From positions 1-36,158 of the forward strand of contig DIEZ01000033.1 of the NCBI GenBank assembly GCA_002418885.1: a stretch of 36,158 nucleotides of DNA, written 5' to 3'. Below are positions 8,928-16,579 of this stretch, in pieces. The notes below the pieces were generated by a model. It was not told the origin of the DNA and ran no database searches. It saw only the letters and a list, made by a program, of their open reading frames with translations. The translations under genes were made by a program, and so were the position numbers. Each line of letters begins with the position of its first letter. Position 1 is the stretch's first letter. This DNA is from Syntrophaceae bacterium UBA5761 (lineage in GTDB: Bacteria; Desulfobacterota; Syntrophia; Syntrophales; UBA4778).

Positions 8928-9905
8928 TTACACCATCCATCGTTCTGTTTCCTCGCGGAAACATGCCTTTGCCGTGAGGATGACCTGAGCCTCTCCCATT
9001 CTGCAGACGGTTGTGACGCTGCCGTCTTTTGGTGCGTCGCTGTATGATACGCAAAGAGAAGCCGCACGGACGAGCAGTGCTTGGTCACAGCCGGACGGTA
9101 TGAGCGTTACGGGGCCAGGATAATCCCTGATGGTGATGACGATATCCGTCGGAGCGTAAAATTTCAGGAGCATTTCATTGTCTTTCCGGTTTCGACCGAC
9201 AATGGCCTTAGTCGTTTCGCTGATCCTGAAATGACGTCCGTATTTCAGGAGTTCGATGTCCCGAACGGTGGGCTGGGCCGTGTGTGCGAAAAGGTCGCGG
9301 AGTCTCTTAGAAAAGGTGGGGTCCGTCAAAAGGCATCCACCTGCGGGATTGCTGTATTCTGTTATGCTGTACCGGTAAGCCAGCGCCATCTGTCGCTTCC
9401 GTCCCCTGCCCTGGATGTCCAGAAGCCTTGCCCTATCGACTAAGCCCTTTTCCTCCGCCATTGTTATGGGAAGAAGTTTTGCGCTAAGCGGCCTAACGAT
9501 GAACGGTTCGAAACCCGAATTTTTTGCCACGACGTGAAGCGATTGTTTTGTCTGAGACATGGGGCGTTGTCCCAACACCTCACCCGTGAAGATGAAATCC
9601 GTTCCGAGTTCGACCATTTTTTCGCCGGCCTTTTTCAACATCAGGGCGTGGCAATCGATACAGGGATTCATGTTCCGGCCGTAACCGTAACGCGGCGACC
9701 TGAGCATGGTGAGATGTTCGTCCGTGATGTCATCGATCAGGAGGGGCAGGTCGATGCTTCGGGCCGCAGCTACCGCCTTCTTGGCGCTGAAAAAAGGGGT
9801 TGTGCACGAAAGTCCGATGACCTCGACGCCTTGCTCTTGGATAATCTTAACGGCCAAGATACTGTCAAGGCCGCCGGAAAAAAGTGATATTCCCTTCACC
9901 TTCAT
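8928..9905 (-). CDS. ThiI/MnmA-like ATP-pyrophosphatase (tRNA thiolation type) with NFACT-R-like C-terminus
   Basis: Residues 1-~200 form an adenine-nucleotide alpha-hydrolase domain with the PP-loop SGGLDS (10-15). Cysteines at PCIDC (C82, C85) and GGC (C191) resemble the three cluster-binding cysteines of [4Fe-4S]-dependent tRNA thiolases. Residues ~220-325 (KYGRHFRI, VGRNRKDNEMLL, YPGPVTLIP) match the NFACT-R RNA-binding module. The likely role is sulfur insertion into a tRNA base, adenylating the base before transfer; the base is unknown. Open codons extend to 9980, but that extension runs through the terminator of the upstream acyl-CoA dehydrogenase gene. The start is therefore placed at ATG 9905 (325 residues), with ATG 9914 as alternative; neither has a clear Shine-Dalgarno. 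Confidence 0.8.
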   Translation of the reverse strand: MKVKGISLFSGGLDSILAVKIIQEQGVEVIGLSCTTPFFSAKKAVAAARSIDLPLLIDDITDEHLTMLRSPRYGYGRNMNPCIDCHALMLKKAGEKMVELGTDFIFTGEVLGQRPMSQTKQSLHVVAKNSGFEPFIVRPLSAKLLPITMAEEKGLVDRARLLDIQGRGRKRQMALAYRYSITEYSNPAGGCLLTDPTFSKRLRDLFAHTAQPTVRDIELLKYGRHFRISETTKAIVGRNRKDNEMLLKFYAPTDIVITIRDYPGPVTLIPSGCDQALLVRAASLCVSYSDAPKDGSVTTVCRMGEAQVILTAKACFREETERWMV

Positions 9906-9942
9906 AGCAATCATCAGCGTTCTAATGCCAAGTGAGTATGCC

Positions 9943-9976
9943 AAAAAAGAGCCATGGTCTTCGTGACCATGGCTCT
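9943..9976 (-). terminator. Rho-independent terminator of the acyl-CoA dehydrogenase gene
   Basis: A perfect 12-bp stem (9948-9959 with 9965-9976) has a 5-nt loop, and on the minus strand a run of Ts follows (A-run 9943-9948 on the plus strand). It begins about 30 nt after the acd stop codon and shows that the next minus-strand gene is transcribed separately. Confidence 0.9.
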
Positions 9977-10007
9977 CCATACGTGTCTCTACTTCAGATG
10001 TTAACTC

Positions 10008-11198
10008 TTAGCGGCCGCTCTTGAAGTCGTCGCGCATAAGTTCTCGCGCGATGATCATTCTCCTGATCTCGGAGGTGCCGGCGCCGATTTCCCAGAGCTT
10101 CTGATCAAGGAAATGTCTTGTAACTGCATACTCGGTACAGTAACCGTAGCCGCCGTGGATCTGAATGGCGTCGAGGCCGATCTTTGTGCCCATCTCACCG
10201 CAATACAGCAGTGAAGCAGCAGCCATCCGATCGAGGTCCGTACCCTTTCCACCTACTTTGTTCTCCAGCGTATCGCAGAATGCCGCCGCGCTGTAAGCCA
10301 TCCACTTGGAGGCAAGATATCCGGTGTACATATTGGCGATCTTTTCCTGGATGGATTGGAAGGAGATGATCGGTTTGCCGAACTGGACTCTTTCCTTGGC
10401 GTACTTGAGGCTCAGCTCGAGGCAGGATCTCTGTGAACCCAGACTGCATCCGCTGAGCGTGATTCTTTCAGTGCAGAGGCCGCTTGTGAGAACGGCGACG
10501 CCTTTATTCAGGCCGCCGACCAGGTTTCCTTCGGGGATTTCCATGTCATCGAAGGTGACCAGCCCTGTCGGAGATGTCCTCATTCCCCATTTCTTTATTT
10601 TCTCGATGGTGACTCCCTTCGTCGTCTTCGGATAGAACCAGAACGTGGAAATTCCATGAGGTCCTTTTTCGGGGTCGGTCTTCGCGTAGAAGAGCATAAG
10701 GTCTGCTACGGGTGCGTTGGTGATGAATATCTTGCTGCCGTTGATTATGTATTTGTCGCCTTTCTTTACCGCCTTCGTCGCCATGCTCATGGCGTCCGAA
10801 CCGGCGTTGGGCTCGGTGATCCCAAGGCAACCGATGAACTCGCCCGAACAAGATTTCGGTAAAATTTCCATCTTTTGTGCATCAGTGGCGTTGCGGCGGA
10901 AATTGTCGAAGCAGAGGGTCTGGCTTGCGCCCACCGTCATCGACAGGGCGTTGCTGACGCGCGCGATCGTTTCATAAACCAGCAACGTTTCGACGTAACC
11001 AAGGCCGGCTCCGCCGTATTTTTCCTCGAAAACGATTCCGTTCACGCCGAGATTGCCGAGTTCTTTGAACAGATCTTTAGGCATCTCGTCAACTTCATAG
11101 GCGTGTTCCATCTGAGGCTCCAACCATGATGTAGCCCACTTGTATACGCTGTCTTCAAGCATCCTTTGTTCTTCGGTGAAACTAAAATCTAACGCCAT
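10008..11198 (-). CDS. Acyl-CoA dehydrogenase, isovaleryl-CoA-dehydrogenase-like
   Basis: This flavoprotein oxidises an acyl-CoA to the 2-enoyl-CoA and passes electrons to ETF. The 396-residue sequence has the FAD/substrate motifs GITEPNAGSD (126-135), the IHGGYGYCTEY motif and the end motif GAGTSEIRR. In most family members the catalytic glutamate lies in the end motif (YEGTSQ); here that place is Ala. Instead Glu244 (CTERITLSG) sits where isovaleryl-CoA dehydrogenase has its base, so a branched or bulky acyl-CoA is the likely substrate. Benzylsuccinyl-type substrates cannot be excluded. GGGAGG precedes the ATG. It is monocistronic, with its own promoter candidate and terminator, and no ETF or CoA ligase adjoins it. 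Confidence 0.9.
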   Translation of the reverse strand: MALDFSFTEEQRMLEDSVYKWATSWLEPQMEHAYEVDEMPKDLFKELGNLGVNGIVFEEKYGGAGLGYVETLLVYETIARVSNALSMTVGASQTLCFDNFRRNATDAQKMEILPKSCSGEFIGCLGITEPNAGSDAMSMATKAVKKGDKYIINGSKIFITNAPVADLMLFYAKTDPEKGPHGISTFWFYPKTTKGVTIEKIKKWGMRTSPTGLVTFDDMEIPEGNLVGGLNKGVAVLTSGLCTERITLSGCSLGSQRSCLELSLKYAKERVQFGKPIISFQSIQEKIANMYTGYLASKWMAYSAAAFCDTLENKVGGKGTDLDRMAAASLLYCGEMGTKIGLDAIQIHGGYGYCTEYAVTRHFLDQKLWEIGAGTSEIRRMIIARELMRDDFKSGR

Positions 11199-11579
11199 AA
11201 ACCTATACCTCCCTTTCTTTGTGTGGTTACGAAAACGACATCTACGCGAACGCCGCTGAAAAATCGACGTACCGACCAGGTCACTATTTGAGAATATGGA
11301 TTGATGTGTCTCTTTGCGCTTATTTAAACTTAGATTTCATACAAGAATATGATTGTTCTGTCAAGACAAAAAAGACGAAGATACAAGCATTGTTGTATTG
11401 AATATACCAGAAAAATGTAATACGCATGTGGCGTGTCTGCCCAGTGTAGTGGATAATATGAATGGCCTTTCTCGCTTCGGAGAGCCTTCCACTAATAAAT
11501 TTACGGATAAAACAATAAGTTATCGTTTTAAAGAATCAAAGCGATGCACTTTAAATAAAAAAATGGAGGAAAGAAAGAA
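11199..11579. other. AT-rich intergenic region of about 380 bases
   Basis: The region separates the divergent acyl-CoA dehydrogenase and baeRF genes. It is clearly richer in A+T than flanking genes. Apart from the minus-strand promoter candidate and the Shine-Dalgarno GGAGGA (11565-11570) of the next gene I see no conserved reading frame, RNA or repeat. Short open frames here lack ribosome sites and family features. Confidence 0.6.
11336..11364 (-). promoter_or_regulatory. Sigma-70 promoter of the acyl-CoA dehydrogenase gene
   Basis: The minus strand carries a perfect TTGACA (11364-11359), a 17-nt spacer and TATGAA (11341-11336). Transcription would start near 11330 and give a leader of about 130 nt before the ATG. 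Confidence 0.55.
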
Positions 11580-12740
11580 GTGAACGGCAATATAATCACC
11601 ATAAACGATATCAAAGAACTTTTAGAAATTGCGCCTGCAGAAACTTTAGTCACCTCTTTTTATCTCAATGTGGATGCTCGCCGCATTTCCCCCATTAAAT
11701 ACAAGGCGATAGCCCGTAATTTGCTTCGCGACAAACAGCAATCTTTAGATAAAGAGGGTTTACCAAAGGAACTGCTGAATAAGGTAAAAGAGGATTTCAA
11801 GAGGATCGAAGACGTTGTGGCTAATCGTTTTGAGTTGAAGGGAAGGGTAAGAGGGTTGGTAGTGATAGCCGATGCAGCGCGTGATTTTTTCCAGGTCTAC
11901 CGTGTTGCCCAGCCGGTTAAGTCTCAGGTAGCGGTGGACCCTGACCCTTATGTACGTCCGCTGGTAGCTATCTTAGACGAGTACCATCGACTGATGTTGG
12001 TTTTGTTGGACCAGCGGGAAGCTCGCCTGCTGGAGGTGTACATGGGGGAAATATTGGAGCATGAGACGTATCATTCCGCCGGTGTCCGAGGCAAAGTAAA
12101 AGAGGGTGGCTGGTACGGTTTAGAGGAGCGCAGGATCGAAAGAAGTATCGAGAATAAAATCATCCGTCATTATCAAAGGGTAGCCGATAATGTGCTGGAA
12201 CATTTTAGGAGGGGTCATTTCGAGTATCTTCTTATAGGCATTAGAGCAGAAGATTGTTCGTTTTTCTTCCCCGTTCTCCATAGCTATTTACAGCCGCGGG
12301 TAAAAGGGAGGTTAGACCTCAGCCCTAAAGATCACATAAAAGATATCGTCGATGCGGCGTTGAGGGCGGAGAGAAAAATAGAAGAAGAAGAAGACGGTAA
12401 AATTTTAGAGGATGTCGTGGAAACCGTGAATAAAGGGGGATTGGCTATTAAGGGGATAGACAATGTTTTGCGGGCTATTCCCTTTGGGGCCTGCCAGGTC
12501 TTGGTAGTAGATGATGATTACTCCATGCCGGGATATATCTGTAAGGATTGTGCCTACTTATCTTTAAGGGAGGGAGATTGTTCCTTTTGCGGAAAGGAGG
12601 CTCTTTCGGTGGAAGATGTGGTAGAGGAAGCCATGCAAGAAGTTCTTTTGCAAAGAGGAGAGATTAAATACATCACCACCGACCACCCTCGATTAGGAGA
12701 GATCTCCCACATCGGGACCCTGTTGCGTTATAAAATTTGA
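11580..12740 (+). CDS. Bacterial eRF1-like (baeRF) protein with GGW in place of GGQ and a zinc ribbon
   Basis: The protein resembles the baeRF families, bacterial relatives of archaeal/eukaryotic release factor eRF1 and Vms1. Residues ~135-215 match eRF1 domain 2: RGKVKEGGWYGLEERRIE aligns with the RGK..KGGQS..R loop of eRF1. The catalytic Gln of GGQ is replaced by Trp (GGW, 176-178). Residues ~215-310 match domain 3 (YLLIGIRAED, IDNVLRAIPFGACQVLVV). The C-terminal part has a CKDC/CSFC zinc ribbon (C321, C324, C334, C337). The start is GTG with GGAGGA 9 nt upstream. Base composition is AT-rich relative to both flanks, suggesting transfer. Its 3' end overlaps the convergent kinase gene by 48 nt. 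It may act in ribosome rescue or peptidyl-tRNA hydrolysis, or be inactive. Confidence 0.78.
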   Translation: MNGNIITINDIKELLEIAPAETLVTSFYLNVDARRISPIKYKAIARNLLRDKQQSLDKEGLPKELLNKVKEDFKRIEDVVANRFELKGRVRGLVVIADAARDFFQVYRVAQPVKSQVAVDPDPYVRPLVAILDEYHRLMLVLLDQREARLLEVYMGEILEHETYHSAGVRGKVKEGGWYGLEERRIERSIENKIIRHYQRVADNVLEHFRRGHFEYLLIGIRAEDCSFFFPVLHSYLQPRVKGRLDLSPKDHIKDIVDAALRAERKIEEEEDGKILEDVVETVNKGGLAIKGIDNVLRAIPFGACQVLVVDDDYSMPGYICKDCAYLSLREGDCSFCGKEALSVEDVVEEAMQEVLLQRGEIKYITTDHPRLGEISHIGTLLRYKI

Positions 12741-13595
12741 CCGAAAGCAGTCTTCGAGTGCGGCGGGGATGGCGGCAATGATCTGCCTGATCTTGGTGAA
12801 CGGCGTTGCCGCCGCATGCAGGCCGGACAGCCGGTTGATCCTTGCCGCCAGGTTTGCCGCCTCCCGGAATTCATACCCGGCGTAAATGAACGCGCCCAGA
12901 ATCCCGGTGACCGTATCGCCTGTCCCGCCGATCGCTTCGAGAGCGGGGATTTCCGGCGCCGAGACGCTGCCGACAACCCGTCCGTCCTCCACGATGTAGT
13001 CCGTGGCTCCCTTAACCAGCAGCATTTTCGCGGCACCCCCGTGCCGATGGGCGGCTAGGGCAAGCTTCGGGATCATGGCGCCGTTCGACTCGAAAAGGTG
13101 ACGGCTGACATAGGCCGGATGCGATGCCTCGGGGTCGGCGAGAAAGGCCATCTCGGAGTGGTCGGGGGTGAAAATGTCGAACCGGAGGGCGAGTCCGGCG
13201 GCCTTTGCGGCGTACATGGCCGCGGCGTCGGCGATCAAAACGGGCTTCCTCGGGCACCTTTCGGAGGATTCGACGACTCTCTTCATCAGGCCCATGACCG
13301 GGAGCATGTAGTGAAGAACCAGGACGCGGGGAGAGATCGACGGCAGGTTACGGATCAGGTATTCATAGAGAGAGCGACTTCCCTTGCCCGTGCCCCTATC
13401 GCCCACGAGGAGCGCCCGGGGTGCCGCCGCTCCCAGATAGGCCGTCACTTTGCAGGCGGCGCCGACGAGGGCCGCCGTTCCCTGCGTGCAGGAGAGGGCT
13501 TTCCCGTCGAGCAACAACGACTCTCCGTCGAAGGCGGCGGGTCCGATAGTCAAGGGAAAATCCTCATCCGGTATAGCCCCGCAGACGAGCAGCAT
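12693..13595 (-). CDS. Ribokinase/NAD(P)H-hydrate-dehydratase-fold kinase, selenium-cluster associated
   Basis: The 300-residue protein has the C-terminal anion-hole/catalytic motif GGTGDT (223-228, with Asp227 as expected base) followed by VTGILGAFIYAGYEF, as in the ribokinase-like superfamily and close to the NAD(P)H-hydrate dehydratase (NnrD/YjeF C-terminal) branch. The N-terminal YjeF epimerase domain is absent. It starts 1 nt after the DUF3343 gene with GGAG upstream, so it belongs to the yedE-yedF-DUF3343 operon. Its substrate in that setting is unknown; NADHX repair or a sulfur/selenium-linked kinase are both guesses. Its last 48 nt overlap the opposite-strand baeRF gene. Confidence 0.75.
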   Translation of the reverse strand: MLLVCGAIPDEDFPLTIGPAAFDGESLLLDGKALSCTQGTAALVGAACKVTAYLGAAAPRALLVGDRGTGKGSRSLYEYLIRNLPSISPRVLVLHYMLPVMGLMKRVVESSERCPRKPVLIADAAAMYAAKAAGLALRFDIFTPDHSEMAFLADPEASHPAYVSRHLFESNGAMIPKLALAAHRHGGAAKMLLVKGATDYIVEDGRVVGSVSAPEIPALEAIGGTGDTVTGILGAFIYAGYEFREAANLAARINRLSGLHAAATPFTKIRQIIAAIPAALEDCFRSNFITQQGPDVGDLS

Positions 13596-13596
13596 G

Positions 13597-14133
13597 TCAA
13601 CTCCTACCTCCGTTGTTTTTCCAGATGTCCAGAGACTCGATGAAGGCCGTGTCGAGCATGAGAGAGCACAGGGTATAGCCGTATTCCTTCGGTCGCCGCA
13701 CTTCCGTCAGTTTCTTGCCGATAAGGTAGGCGTGTAGGTAAGGAATGTCGGGGCATCCGCCCCCCGAGACGTTCACGACCGTGCCGGATTCTTTTTCGAA
13801 GGTGAGTTTCATGTTTCCTGCCTTGACCATCACGGCCTCGCCGAAATCGGTTACCTTAACGACGCCGAGCAGAGTGCCTCTGCCTTTTACGGGCACTATT
13901 TCCAGATAGCCGGCCTTCTTTTCAGCGAGCAAACGTTCGATACCCGTCTGCTCGACTAAGTTGATCTCCACGGCCAGGTCGCAACCCTTGCGGAGGGCGG
14001 GCGGCGGCGCGACGAGCCTGACCTCGTAACCGGCCGACATCAAGAGTCTTTCTGCTGTGATGGCTTCTTCGACATTGTTGAAGAGAATTATGCCGCCTTC
14101 CGACTGCTCTTTCTTCTTGAGACCAAAGACCAC
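13597..14133 (-). CDS. DUF3343 (putative Se/S carrier-like) protein with extended C-terminus
   Basis: Residues ~13-75 (GGIILFNNVEEAITAERLLMSAGYEVRLVAPP) match the DUF3343 domain, often found beside YedF and suggested to carry selenium or sulfur. The usual protein is about 80 residues, whereas this one has 178. The extra C-terminal half includes VSGGGCPDIPYLHAYLIGK with a conserved-looking cysteine and has no recognised family. The GTG start overlaps the last base of the upstream yedF-like stop codon, so translation is coupled. Confidence 0.82.
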   Translation of the reverse strand: MVFGLKKKEQSEGGIILFNNVEEAITAERLLMSAGYEVRLVAPPPALRKGCDLAVEINLVEQTGIERLLAEKKAGYLEIVPVKGRGTLLGVVKVTDFGEAVMVKAGNMKLTFEKESGTVVNVSGGGCPDIPYLHAYLIGKKLTEVRRPKEYGYTLCSLMLDTAFIESLDIWKNNGGRS

Positions 14134-14348
14134 TAAACACCCCTATCAATCCTGAGCAGGAACGTGTCGCCCTGCGTTTCACACGTGACGGAACAGCCGG
14201 AATGAATTGCCATCCTGGTCACATTTTCTTTTGCCGTTTGCGAGTCTGCGGTTACTTCTATCGGAAATCTGTCCCTGTCGATGGCCCTCTTTACAAGGAT
14301 GACGGGCTCCGGGCAGGAAAGACCGCGTGTGTCGATTGTCTCCGGCAT
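14133..14348 (-). CDS. YedF/TusA-family sulfur (selenium) carrier protein
   Basis: This 71-residue SirA/TusA-fold protein carries the signature CPEP with Cys12 (DTRGLSCPEPVILVK). The cysteine holds a persulfide, or in selenium clusters perhaps a selenopersulfide. The gene lies 15 nt after yedE and is coupled to the DUF3343 gene. The combination YedE, YedF-like and DUF3343 is the arrangement linked to selenium metabolism in anaerobes, so a Se/S delivery role is favoured over tRNA thiolation. Confidence 0.87.
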   Translation of the reverse strand: MPETIDTRGLSCPEPVILVKRAIDRDRFPIEVTADSQTAKENVTRMAIHSGCSVTCETQGDTFLLRIDRGV

Positions 14349-14363
14349 AAAAACCTCCTTTTT

Positions 14364-15479
14364 TTACCGAATCCGCTCTCTCATGGAAAAACCTATAGCA
14401 AGGGTGATGACAAGGCCGATGAGGACGGCCGATTGACCCCATGCGGAAGGACCGCCGGTCACGAGAAGCTGCGCCGCCCTGTCAAACTTGTCCGGGGCGG
14501 CCGCAAAATCGAGATTGTGGGCGAAGGCCGCTCCCATCAGCATTCCGAAGATAAAAACAGTCGCGTCGGCGTCTCCTTCGCCGGACATGAAGAATTGTCG
14601 TCCCGGGCAGCCGCCGGCAAGGGCGAAACACAAGCCCGATAAGCCCATCCCGAGAAAATTCCAAAGGTGATTGGAATGCGCAATGGGTTGCTGTGCGAAA
14701 CCGACGTTGACCTTCCCGATCAGAAAGTTGACGGCGAAGGCGGCCACAACGAATGCAATGACCCCGCTCAACAAGTGAAAATCTTTTATCAGGATGACGT
14801 CGCGAAGGGCACCCATTGTGCAGAATCTTGTCCTTTGGGCAAGGACTCCTACGAGCAATCCGGCGCCGAGGGAAAGGAAGAGTGGCGCGTGCATGGAGCC
14901 GGGGCCTGCACTACTGAAGAAGACAGGCCCGTCGGACGTGAATTTGACTTCGAGAGCGACGAGAAGGAAAAGAAAAAGCATGAAGGCAGGCATGACCAAT
15001 CCCACGGCGGTACGGCTCGGTGCCGAGCGGCCGAGGCTGTAACCGGTTTTAAGAAACCATACGCCTACGGCAATTCCCGCCGCAAGACCCGCGATACCGA
15101 CGACGGCGTTCAGGTCCCCGCCTGCCAGCCGGGCGAGGGCGCGCCAGGGACAACCGAGGAACACCAGTGCCCCCACCATAGCGAAGAAGCCGAGGACGAA
15201 ACGGATCAGCGGTACCGACCCTCCCCTGGGCCTGAATTCCCGGAAGGCGAGGGCTGACACCAGAGAACCGAAGACGAAACCTATCAACTCGGGACGAATG
15301 TACTGCACGGCACCCGCCCGGTGAAGGCCGATCGCGCCCGCCGTGTCACGGGTGAAACAGGCCACACAGACACCCATGTTCGGTGGGTTGCCGAGATAGA
15401 CGAGATAAGCCGCGACCGCCCCTATGATTCCTCCCGCCGTGACGATTCCTGTGCTGGATGACAGAAAATCTTTCATCAC
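14364..15479 (-). CDS. yedE: YedE-family putative selenium/sulfur transporter
   Basis: This 371-residue integral membrane protein of the YeeE/YedE family has about ten hydrophobic segments. Two internally related halves carry the conserved transport cysteines: VCVACF near residue 40 and GCPWR in the first half, and RTRFCTMGALRD and GGCPGRQFF in the second. YeeE imports thiosulfate; YedE members next to YedF and DUF3343 are annotated as putative selenium transporters. It is the first gene of a minus-strand operon ending with the kinase, and is divergent from a LysR regulator that likely controls it. AGGGGG precedes the ATG. Confidence 0.88.
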   Translation of the reverse strand: MMKDFLSSSTGIVTAGGIIGAVAAYLVYLGNPPNMGVCVACFTRDTAGAIGLHRAGAVQYIRPELIGFVFGSLVSALAFREFRPRGGSVPLIRFVLGFFAMVGALVFLGCPWRALARLAGGDLNAVVGIAGLAAGIAVGVWFLKTGYSLGRSAPSRTAVGLVMPAFMLFLFLLVALEVKFTSDGPVFFSSAGPGSMHAPLFLSLGAGLLVGVLAQRTRFCTMGALRDVILIKDFHLLSGVIAFVVAAFAVNFLIGKVNVGFAQQPIAHSNHLWNFLGMGLSGLCFALAGGCPGRQFFMSGEGDADATVFIFGMLMGAAFAHNLDFAAAPDKFDRAAQLLVTGGPSAWGQSAVLIGLVITLAIGFSMRERIR

Positions 15480-15532
15480 TTGCGCCCCCTGTTTGATCGA
15501 GATATTTTTTGCGAGATTTCCTTCGCACGGTT

Positions 15533-15560
15533 TCTATGTTGAATAAAAGGAATATGTCAA
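15533..15560 (-). promoter_or_regulatory. Candidate promoter of the yedE operon
   Basis: TTGACA (15560-15555, minus strand) is followed after 16-17 nt by a weak ATAGAA/CATAGA. It lies in the 107-nt gap shared with the divergent lysR gene, where TTGA and TCAA half-sites flank 14 nt (within 15539-15560), a plausible LysR-type contact region. Confidence 0.4.
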
Positions 15561-15586
15561 ATCAATAAAAGTTATCGACTGCGTTT

Positions 15587-16564
15587 GTGTATTGCCGGGA
15601 CTTATGGTATGAATCGGCCGTGAAATACGACGGATTCAAGAACATCACCTTCCAGCAGATGGAGGCCCTCGTTCACTTGGTCGAGGAGCGGAGCTTCAGC
15701 CGGGCGGCGAAGAAAATGCTCCTCACCCAGCCGGCCTTGACGAAGCACATCAAGAACCTCGAGGAGGTGCTGGGCGCGAAGGTCGTAAACCGGGGTGGGG
15801 CGGGGCTCTCCCTGACGCCGGAAGGAAATATCCTGCATGATTATGCGGGGCGGATACTCAGGTTGAGAGATGAGGTGAAGGAAAAGATAGAAAATGCGAG
15901 GGGAAACGCAGGCGGTGTTGTGACTGTGGCTGCAAGCACTATCCCGGCGACGTACATACTACCCCGAATCCTGAAGGGTTTTCAGGAGGTTTGTACCGGT
16001 ATCCAGGTGCGCGTCGATTCGATGGACAGCGAAAAAGCCCTTGACAGCATATTGAACGGCGAAGCGGACATAGGGTTCGTAGGAAAATCGCCGCCCGGCC
16101 GGAGGATATACGCCGAGGCCTTCTGGCCCGACCGGTTGATTCTCGTAGTCCCCGCCGGACATCCCTGGACGAAGAGAAAATCGGTTTCGGTGAAGGAACT
16201 CATGAAGGAACCTCTTGTGACCCGAGAAAGGGGTTCTGCAACGAGAGAGGTCGTGGAGTCCTGTTTGAAACAAAACGAGGGATTGAACCTTGCAGACCTG
16301 AACGTTGTAGCAGAACTCGGCAGCTCGGAGGCGGTGAAGGAGGCGGTCATCGCGGGCCTGGGGGCTTCCGTCATCTCTATCCATGCGGTCGCAAGGGAGA
16401 TGCGGCAAGGACTACTATTCGGTATAACAGTCAGAAGATGTCCGTTCGAAAGGTCTTTTTATTTGATTTACAGGCGCCGATTAGATTTAATGCAGTGTCA
16501 CCGGTTGTTCATCGACTATGCAAGGCGGCAACAGATACCAGTGGACATAAATCGTCGGCAATAA
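15587..16564 (+). CDS. LysR-family transcriptional regulator, selenium-cluster associated
   Basis: The N-terminal winged helix-turn-helix is clear: ITFQQMEALVHLVEERSFSR, then AAKKMLLTQPALTKHIKNLE. It is followed by a periplasmic-binding-protein-like effector domain (~100-310). Divergent placement against yedE suggests it controls that operon, as in other Se clusters with a LysR gene; the effector is unknown. The open frame begins at GTG 15587. An alternative GTG at 15620 gives a more typical short N-terminus, and neither has a strong Shine-Dalgarno. Threonine synthase follows after 15 nt on the same strand, so read-through is possible. Confidence 0.88.
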   Translation: MYCRDLWYESAVKYDGFKNITFQQMEALVHLVEERSFSRAAKKMLLTQPALTKHIKNLEEVLGAKVVNRGGAGLSLTPEGNILHDYAGRILRLRDEVKEKIENARGNAGGVVTVAASTIPATYILPRILKGFQEVCTGIQVRVDSMDSEKALDSILNGEADIGFVGKSPPGRRIYAEAFWPDRLILVVPAGHPWTKRKSVSVKELMKEPLVTRERGSATREVVESCLKQNEGLNLADLNVVAELGSSEAVKEAVIAGLGASVISIHAVAREMRQGLLFGITVRRCPFERSFYLIYRRRLDLMQCHRLFIDYARRQQIPVDINRRQ

Positions 16565-16579
16565 GAGGAGTTTTGTGAC

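Noticed and set aside
8919..8933. Hairpin GGTGT/ACACC between the convergent DUF4301 and PP-loop genes as terminator
   Set aside because: Only five pairs and no T-run on either strand.
9906..9980. N-terminal extension of the PP-loop protein to 9980
   Set aside because: It would translate the acyl-CoA dehydrogenase terminator hairpin; conserved sequence starts at MKVKGISLFSGG.
11430..11450. Possible sigma-54 promoter before the baeRF gene (TGGCG...TGC)
   Set aside because: The GG to GC distance is seven, not ten.
14667..15257. 196-codon open frame on the plus strand
   Set aside because: It is antisense to yedE, has a low-complexity charged composition and no ribosome site; it is a shadow of GC-rich coding DNA.
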